11,983 bases of DNA from contig DAOVNC010000064.1 of the NCBI GenBank assembly GCA_030630445.1, positions 1-11,983 on the forward strand. The letters run 5' to 3'. The notes beneath the pieces were generated by a model. It saw only the letters and a program-made list of their open reading frames with translations. It was not told the origin of the DNA and made no database searches. Both the position numbers and the translations under genes were made by a program. This document shows positions 8,198 through 11,983 of this stretch, piece after piece. The first letter of the stretch is position 1. The number at the start of each line of letters is the position of its first letter. This DNA comes from Kiritimatiellales bacterium (GTDB lineage: Bacteria > Verrucomicrobiota > Kiritimatiellia > Kiritimatiellales > Pontiellaceae).

Positions 8198-9055
8198 TTA
8201 GGATTTCTTTTTGCTGGCTGTTTTCTTTTTCCCGGCGGTCTTGGCCGGGGTGCGCATCAACGGTTTTTCGTGCGGCAGCAACACGCCGCCCACGTTGGTG
8301 GCGCCACCATCGACGTAGATCGTCTGCCCCGTGATTTTCTTGGAATACTTGCCCAGCAGGAAGAGCACCGAGTTGGCGACTTCCTGCTTGTCGTTGATGA
8401 CGTCCCAAGGGAGCGGGCTGATTTTTTTCCAGGTCCGGGCAAGGTGTGCGAAGTGCGGAATGGATTTCGCGGCCTTGGTCGCCAGCGGACCGGCGGAGAT
8501 GGCGTTGACGCGAACGTGCTCACGCCCATATTCGCGGGCAAGGGCGCGCACGAGCGCTTCGAGCGCCGCCTTGTTGACGCCCATCCAGTTGTAGTACGGG
8601 AATGCCACCTGCGACTCGAACGACAGTGTGACGATTGATCCACCGTTCTCCATCTTCTGCAATCCAAAGTGGGAAACGGTGGCCAGCGAGGCGCAACTGA
8701 TATGGAAGGCCTGCTTGATGTCTTCGTAGGCGGGGGTATACATGTTGTCGCCTAGGCAGGTTTTTGGGTTCGCAAAACCGATGGAGTGCAGAAGACCATC
8801 GATTGGGCCGGTCTTGGAAAACAGGTTGCGGACCTCGTTCTCAACCGTCACATCGCAATATTCAAAGCGCATCGCAGCCTTTTGCTCCTCGGTCAAGTCC
8901 TTGCTGCGGTCGAAAAAGATGCGCTTCATGCGTTCGCTCTGCACCGTGTAGATCACGTTTCCGCCCATTTCCTCGATCATCTTGCCGGCGGCATAGGCGA
9001 TGGAATCCGTATTCAGCAGCCCCATCACGACATAGGTACTTCCTTTTTCAATCAT
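8198..9055 (-). CDS. fabI: Enoyl-[acyl-carrier-protein] reductase FabI with Lys-rich C-terminal tail
   Basis: The 285-residue SDR-fold protein starts at ATG 9055 with AGGAG (9064-9068) 8 nt upstream. FabI catalyses the last, NAD(P)H-dependent reduction of each fatty-acid elongation cycle. Evidence: the FabI-type nucleotide site MGLLNTDSIAYAAGK (11-25), LLHSIGFA (88-95), and the catalytic pair Tyr155 and Lys162 in YNWMGVNK (Y-x6-K). RVNAISAGPLATKAAKSIP (182-200) and GQTIYVDGGA (243-252) complete the family pattern. The second tyrosine seen before the catalytic one in E. coli FabI is Phe146 here, as Phe is in mycobacterial InhA. E. coli FabI has 262 residues; the extra length is mainly a tail of about 15 residues, AKTAGKKKTASKKKS, at 271-285. 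Upstream lies a divergent promoter region shared with etfB. Identification is secure; the tail's role is unknown. Confidence 0.94.
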   Translation of the reverse strand: MIEKGSTYVVMGLLNTDSIAYAAGKMIEEMGGNVIYTVQSERMKRIFFDRSKDLTEEQKAAMRFEYCDVTVENEVRNLFSKTGPIDGLLHSIGFANPKTCLGDNMYTPAYEDIKQAFHISCASLATVSHFGLQKMENGGSIVTLSFESQVAFPYYNWMGVNKAALEALVRALAREYGREHVRVNAISAGPLATKAAKSIPHFAHLARTWKKISPLPWDVINDKQEVANSVLFLLGKYSKKITGQTIYVDGGATNVGGVLLPHEKPLMRTPAKTAGKKKTASKKKS

Positions 9056-9087
9056 TTCCCATACTCCTTTTCTTTTAAAACGGGCGC

Positions 9088-9102
9088 AAACCTATCAGGT
9101 TT
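9088..9102. promoter_or_regulatory. Operator-like palindrome in front of fabI
   Basis: AAACCT and AGGTTT are perfect 6-bp inverted arms around a 3-bp centre (AAACCTATCAGGTTT). The site lies 33 bp upstream of the fabI start codon and overlaps a possible minus-strand -10 box (TAGGTT, 9089-9094) that sits 16 bp after TTGCAA (9111-9116). A repressor bound here would block fabI. No regulator is identified. Confidence 0.4.
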
Positions 9103-9152
9103 CCCATGTTTTGCAATCGGGTAATCCAACGATTTTTAAGCACAAAAGGAAA

Positions 9153-9190
9153 GCGGTTTCTCACCGATTCGGTGCTCTCGGGGAAACCGC
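9153..9190. promoter_or_regulatory. Two-part stem-loop in the fabI/etfB divergent region
   Basis: The outer arms GCGGTTTC (9153-9160) and GAAACCGC (9183-9190) are perfectly complementary over 8 bp. Inside them CACCG (9162-9166) and CGGTG (9170-9174) form a second stem with a 3-base loop. Read on the minus strand the hairpin is followed by TTTCCTTTT, so it resembles a terminator or attenuator for transcripts heading towards fabI. A DNA-binding site is an alternative. Confidence 0.4.
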
Positions 9191-9219
9191 AAATACGGAC
9201 GGGTTATGGGCGTTTGGAC

Positions 9220-9248
9220 TTGAGAGGGGCAACCGCTTGCCCTATATT
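9220..9248 (+). promoter_or_regulatory. Sigma70-type promoter of etfB-etfA-acyl-CoA dehydrogenase
   Basis: TTGAGA (9220-9225) and TATATT (9243-9248), each 5 of 6 to consensus, are separated by the optimal 17 bp. Transcription would begin near 9255, leaving a leader of about 32 nt. GAGG (9278-9281) is the ribosome binding site 5 nt before ATG 9287. Confidence 0.65.
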
Positions 9249-9286
9249 TCCTCCTCGTTTTTATCAATTGGCAGAAAGAGGTGTAG

Positions 9287-10069
9287 ATGAATATCGTAGT
9301 ATGTATCAAGCAGGTGCCCGATTCAGACAAGGTCACGATCGACCGCGAAACCAACCGTCTGAATCGCGCAGGGGTTCCAAGCATTATAAATCCGTTCGAC
9401 GAGAACGCGCTTGAAATGGCGTTGCAGCTCAAGGACAAGCATGGCGGGAAGGTCACCGTCGTTTCCATGGGCCCGCCGCAGGCCGAGGAGGCGCTCCGTA
9501 CGGCGCTCTCGCACGGCGCGGACGAGGCGATCCTGATTTCCGACCGCAAGTTTGGCGGCGCCGACACCTGGGCGACGTCCTACACCATCAGCCTCGCCAT
9601 CAAGAAACTCGAAGAGGTCGATCTGATCCTCTTCGGCAAGCAGGCGATCGACGGCGATACCGCACAGGTCGGCCCCGGCGTGGCGCACTTCCTTGATATT
9701 CCAATGCTCACCTACGCAAAGGGCGTCGAGGTTACCGGCGACACCTTCAAGGTCGACAAGGTCACCGAAGACGGCTACGAAATATGGGATATCGACAAGC
9801 CTGCCGCCCTCACCGTCGTGAAGGAAGCCAACGAGCTGCGCATGCCGTCGCTCAAGAAAAAGATGGCGGCCAAGAGGGCTGAGATCCCCTGCTGGGGCTA
9901 CGACGAACTCAATCCCATCGACGAAAACATTGGACTGGCTGGATCGCCCACCAAGGTAAGCAAGGTCTTCGCGCCACCGGTCAAGCTGAACAAGGAAATC
10001 CTCTCCGGCGAGCCGTCCGAGATGATCACCGAACTGATCCACAAGCTGAAGGAGCAACACGTACTATGA
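9287..10069 (+). CDS. etfB: Electron transfer flavoprotein, beta subunit
   Basis: The 260-residue protein is the EtfB partner of the FAD-containing EtfAB heterodimer, which passes electrons between acyl-CoA dehydrogenases and the quinone pool or, in some anaerobes, bifurcates electrons from NADH. Visible family marks are MNIVVCIKQVPD (1-12), IINPFDENALEMAL (34-47), VVSMGPPQAEEALRTAL (58-74), DRKFGGADTWATS (86-98) and GKQAIDGDTAQVGP (117-130), which lines the nucleotide site. The overall pattern is close to the clostridial type found with butyryl-CoA dehydrogenase, some of which bifurcate. Start ATG 9287 has GAGG 5 nt upstream and a good promoter. The stop overlaps the etfA start in ATGA (10066-10069), the usual sign of coupled, equal synthesis. 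Identification is very secure; bifurcation is inference. Confidence 0.97.
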   Translation: MNIVVCIKQVPDSDKVTIDRETNRLNRAGVPSIINPFDENALEMALQLKDKHGGKVTVVSMGPPQAEEALRTALSHGADEAILISDRKFGGADTWATSYTISLAIKKLEEVDLILFGKQAIDGDTAQVGPGVAHFLDIPMLTYAKGVEVTGDTFKVDKVTEDGYEIWDIDKPAALTVVKEANELRMPSLKKKMAAKRAEIPCWGYDELNPIDENIGLAGSPTKVSKVFAPPVKLNKEILSGEPSEMITELIHKLKEQHVL

Positions 10070-11067
10070 GCACAACAAAGGAACTTTGGGTATATGCGGA
10101 GCAGCGCGACGGCAAATTGGCCGGCGTGGTGCAGGAACTCCTCAGCGAAGGACAGATCCTTGCCGAAAAAGCGGGCTTCACCCTCGCCGCCGTATTGCCT
10201 TCCGCAAACGGTGCCGAGCTTTGTCAGGAACTCTATAATTTTGGAGCAAAGAAGGTCTACACCATCGACGACCCGAAGCTGGCCAACTACCAGAACGACT
10301 ACTATTCCCGCGCGGTGGCCCAGCTCATCAACGAGATGAAGCCGGAAATCGTGCTCTACGGCGCAACCACCATCGGCCGCAGCCTCGCGCCAACCGTCGC
10401 CGTGATGGTCAACGCCGGCCTTACCGCCGACTGCACCGAACTCGACTTTGATGTGGAAGCCGGCAACCTGCTTCAGACCCGTCCGGCGTTTGGCGGCAAC
10501 ATCATGGCAACGATCATCTGCCCCGACAACCGTCCGCAGATGTCCACCGTCCGCTCCAACGTCTTCAAGAAGACCAAGCTTTCCGACAACGAAGCCGGCG
10601 AGCAGATCGAATATCCGGTCGACCTCTCCGACGTTCCGGAGCGCATGCGCCGCCTCGAATCGGTGCATGAAGCCGATACCAACAGCATTGACCTCAACGC
10701 CGCGCAGTTTATCGTTTCCGGCGGACGCGGGGTCGGCAAGCCCGAAAACTTCAAGGTGATCTACGACCTCGCCGCCGAGCTCGGCGCCGCCGTCGGCGCA
10801 TCGCGTGCCACGGTCGATGCAGGCTGGATCTCGCACCACCACCAGGTAGGGCAGACCGGCAAGACCGTCTGTCCGGTCATCTATGTGGCCTGCGGCATTT
10901 CCGGTGCCATCCAGCATCTGGCCGGCATGCAGAGCTCCGACATGATCATCGCCATCAACAAAGATCCCGACGCGCCGATCTTCGATATCGCCGACTTCGG
11001 TCTTATCGGCGACCTGCACGAAATCGTGCCGGAATTCAAAAAGCAAATCGCAGCATTTAAAGCCTAA
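10066..11067 (+). CDS. etfA: Electron transfer flavoprotein, alpha subunit
   Basis: The 333-residue protein starts at ATG 10066, overlapping etfB by 4 bp. The N-terminal half (about 5-200) is the ETF alpha/beta fold, with LYGATTIGRSLAP (98-109) and TRPAFGGNIMATI (138-150). The C-terminal FAD-binding domain is complete: SGGRGVGKPENF (218-229), GASRATVDAGW (244-254), QVGQTGKTVCP (260-270), ACGISGAIQHLAGM (275-288) and IAINKDPDAPIFDIADFGLIGD (295-316). These bind the FAD that swings between EtfB and the partner dehydrogenase. It ends 29 nt before the acyl-CoA dehydrogenase start, with no terminator between, so all three genes should share a transcript. There are no extra ferredoxin or FixX-like domains. 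Identification is very secure. Confidence 0.97.
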   Translation: MSTTKELWVYAEQRDGKLAGVVQELLSEGQILAEKAGFTLAAVLPSANGAELCQELYNFGAKKVYTIDDPKLANYQNDYYSRAVAQLINEMKPEIVLYGATTIGRSLAPTVAVMVNAGLTADCTELDFDVEAGNLLQTRPAFGGNIMATIICPDNRPQMSTVRSNVFKKTKLSDNEAGEQIEYPVDLSDVPERMRRLESVHEADTNSIDLNAAQFIVSGGRGVGKPENFKVIYDLAAELGAAVGASRATVDAGWISHHHQVGQTGKTVCPVIYVACGISGAIQHLAGMQSSDMIIAINKDPDAPIFDIADFGLIGDLHEIVPEFKKQIAAFKA

Positions 11068-11096
11068 TTCAAAGCATTAAAAACAAGGAGAAAACC

Positions 11097-11983
11097 ATGG
11101 GAAATATTCACTGGGGCATCACTGAAGAGCAGCAGGAAATCGTCGACCTGATCGACGATTTCGGCAAGGAGCGCATCGTTCCGGTACGCGCGGAACTCGA
11201 CGAAAAGGGAATCTTCCCTGCGGATATTCTTAAAGAACTCGCGCAGATGGATCTGATGGGGCTATACATCTCCGAAGAATACGGCGGATTCGGCGCAGAC
11301 CATATGGGCTTCACGTTGGCGATTGAAACGATGTCCAAATACTGCATCGGCATCTCGGTCTCCTACGCAGCCAACGCCCTCGGCGCCGATCCGATCATTC
11401 TCGGGGGTTCCGACGAGCAGAAAAAGAAATTCCTCTCCCCGCTGGCCACCGGCGAAAAATGGGCCGCCTTCGGCCTCACCGAAGCCAACGCCGGCTCCGA
11501 TGCCGGCGGCATCCAAACCACCGCCGTCAAGAAGGGCGACAAGTATATCCTCAACGGCACCAAGCAGTGGATCACCAACGGCGGCGAGGCCGACATCTAT
11601 ACCGTCTTTGCCGTCACCAACAAAGCCAAGGGCGCCCGCGGCGTCTCCTGCTTCATTGTTGAAAAGGACACCCCCGGCTTTAGCTTCGGAAAGAAAGAAG
11701 ACAAGCTCGGTATCCGCGCCTCCACCACCCGCGAACTGATCTTCGAAGACTGCGAAATCCCTGCTGAAAACCTCATCGGCCGCGAAGGTGCGGGCTTCCT
11801 GCTCGCCATGAAAACGTTCGACGTCTCCCGCCCCGGCATTGCCGCGCAAGGCGTGGGACTGGCGCAGGGCGCGCTCGACGAAGCCGTCAAGTATGCCAAG
11901 GTGCGCAAGCAGTTCGACAAGCCGATCATCGCCAACCAAGGCCTGCTGTGGATGCTCGCCGAAATGTCCACCAAGGTTGAAAC
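11097..11983 (+). CDS. Acyl-CoA dehydrogenase, 3' end beyond the window
   Basis: ATG 11097 has AAGGAG (11085-11090) 6 nt upstream; 295 residues are visible of the roughly 380 usual for the family. These FAD enzymes form (or, with a bifurcating Etf, reduce) the 2,3-double bond of acyl-CoA. The N-terminal helical domain begins WGITEEQQEIVDLIDDFGKE. The FAD/substrate signature GLTEANAGSDAGG (126-138) is intact. WITNGGEADIYTVFA (158-172) follows, and RKQFDKPI (270-277) starts the last helical domain. The catalytic glutamate (near 365-370 in butyryl-CoA dehydrogenase) lies outside the window, so short-chain, isovaleryl or glutaryl type cannot be decided. Its place directly behind etfBA makes EtfAB its electron partner. 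It could serve beta-oxidation, branched-chain amino-acid breakdown or crotonyl-CoA reduction. Confidence 0.95.
   Translation, partial: MGNIHWGITEEQQEIVDLIDDFGKERIVPVRAELDEKGIFPADILKELAQMDLMGLYISEEYGGFGADHMGFTLAIETMSKYCIGISVSYAANALGADPIILGGSDEQKKKFLSPLATGEKWAAFGLTEANAGSDAGGIQTTAVKKGDKYILNGTKQWITNGGEADIYTVFAVTNKAKGARGVSCFIVEKDTPGFSFGKKEDKLGIRASTTRELIFEDCEIPAENLIGREGAGFLLAMKTFDVSRPGIAAQGVGLAQGALDEAVKYAKVRKQFDKPIIANQGLLWMLAEMSTKVE

Larger units (their letters stand above)
9056..9286. other. Divergent promoter region between fabI and etfB
   Basis: These 231 bp separate a fatty-acid synthesis gene from an acyl-CoA oxidation/electron-transfer operon facing the other way. They contain the etfB promoter, the fabI ribosome binding site and possible promoter, a 15-bp palindrome and a 38-bp stem-loop, all listed separately. 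No small gene with a ribosome binding site was found. Confidence 0.7.

Noticed and set aside
9898..11046. 382-codon minus-strand frame opposite etfA
   Set aside because: Opposite a full-length conserved etfA; composition only, with no motif or ribosome binding site.

Overview
The window looks like chromosomal DNA of a moderately GC-rich Gram-negative bacterium. A PVC-superphylum member, most likely Kiritimatiellota/Verrucomicrobia-like, is my best guess. This is inference from protein style: a secretin-type protein, exported FG-GAP/VCBS and SHD1-domain proteins, and word-like AT-rich intergenic repeats. No rRNA, tRNA, CRISPR array, transposase or phage gene was seen.

Region 1 (1-1032, +) is the 3' part of a gene for an outer-membrane secretin-like protein, with a Pro/Ala/Val spacer in front of the secretin core. 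Region 2 (1033-1390) is a gene-free regulatory and repeat region. It holds two near-identical 18-bp palindromes spaced 52 bp apart and a pair of diverged inverted repeats flanking a TTGACA-type promoter.

Region 3 (1391-6960, +) is a tight four-gene cluster in which every product has an N-terminal signal peptide: a PDZ-less HtrA/DegP-type serine protease, an unrecognised 560-residue exported protein, an FG-GAP/VCBS repeat protein with Ca2+-loop motifs, and an SHD1-thioredoxin fusion with a WCGPC site. Spacing (11-nt overlap, then 11-nt and 35-nt gaps) suggests one transcript. I do not know this combination as a described system, and it is the best candidate here for something new, perhaps cell-envelope protein maintenance.

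Region 4 (6950-9055, -) carries ychF (GTPase/ATPase) and fabI (enoyl-ACP reductase). They are separated by 147 bp holding another inverted-repeat pair around a GC hairpin. The thioredoxin gene and ychF converge with an 11-bp overlap, leaving no room for an intergenic terminator.

Region 5 (9056-9286) is a divergent promoter region with a good sigma70-type promoter for etfB, a short operator-like palindrome in front of fabI and a larger stem-loop. Region 6 (9287-11983, +) is etfB-etfA-acyl-CoA dehydrogenase, the last gene cut by the window edge. Together these make an acyl-CoA oxidation/reduction electron-transfer module, placed opposite a fatty-acid synthesis gene.
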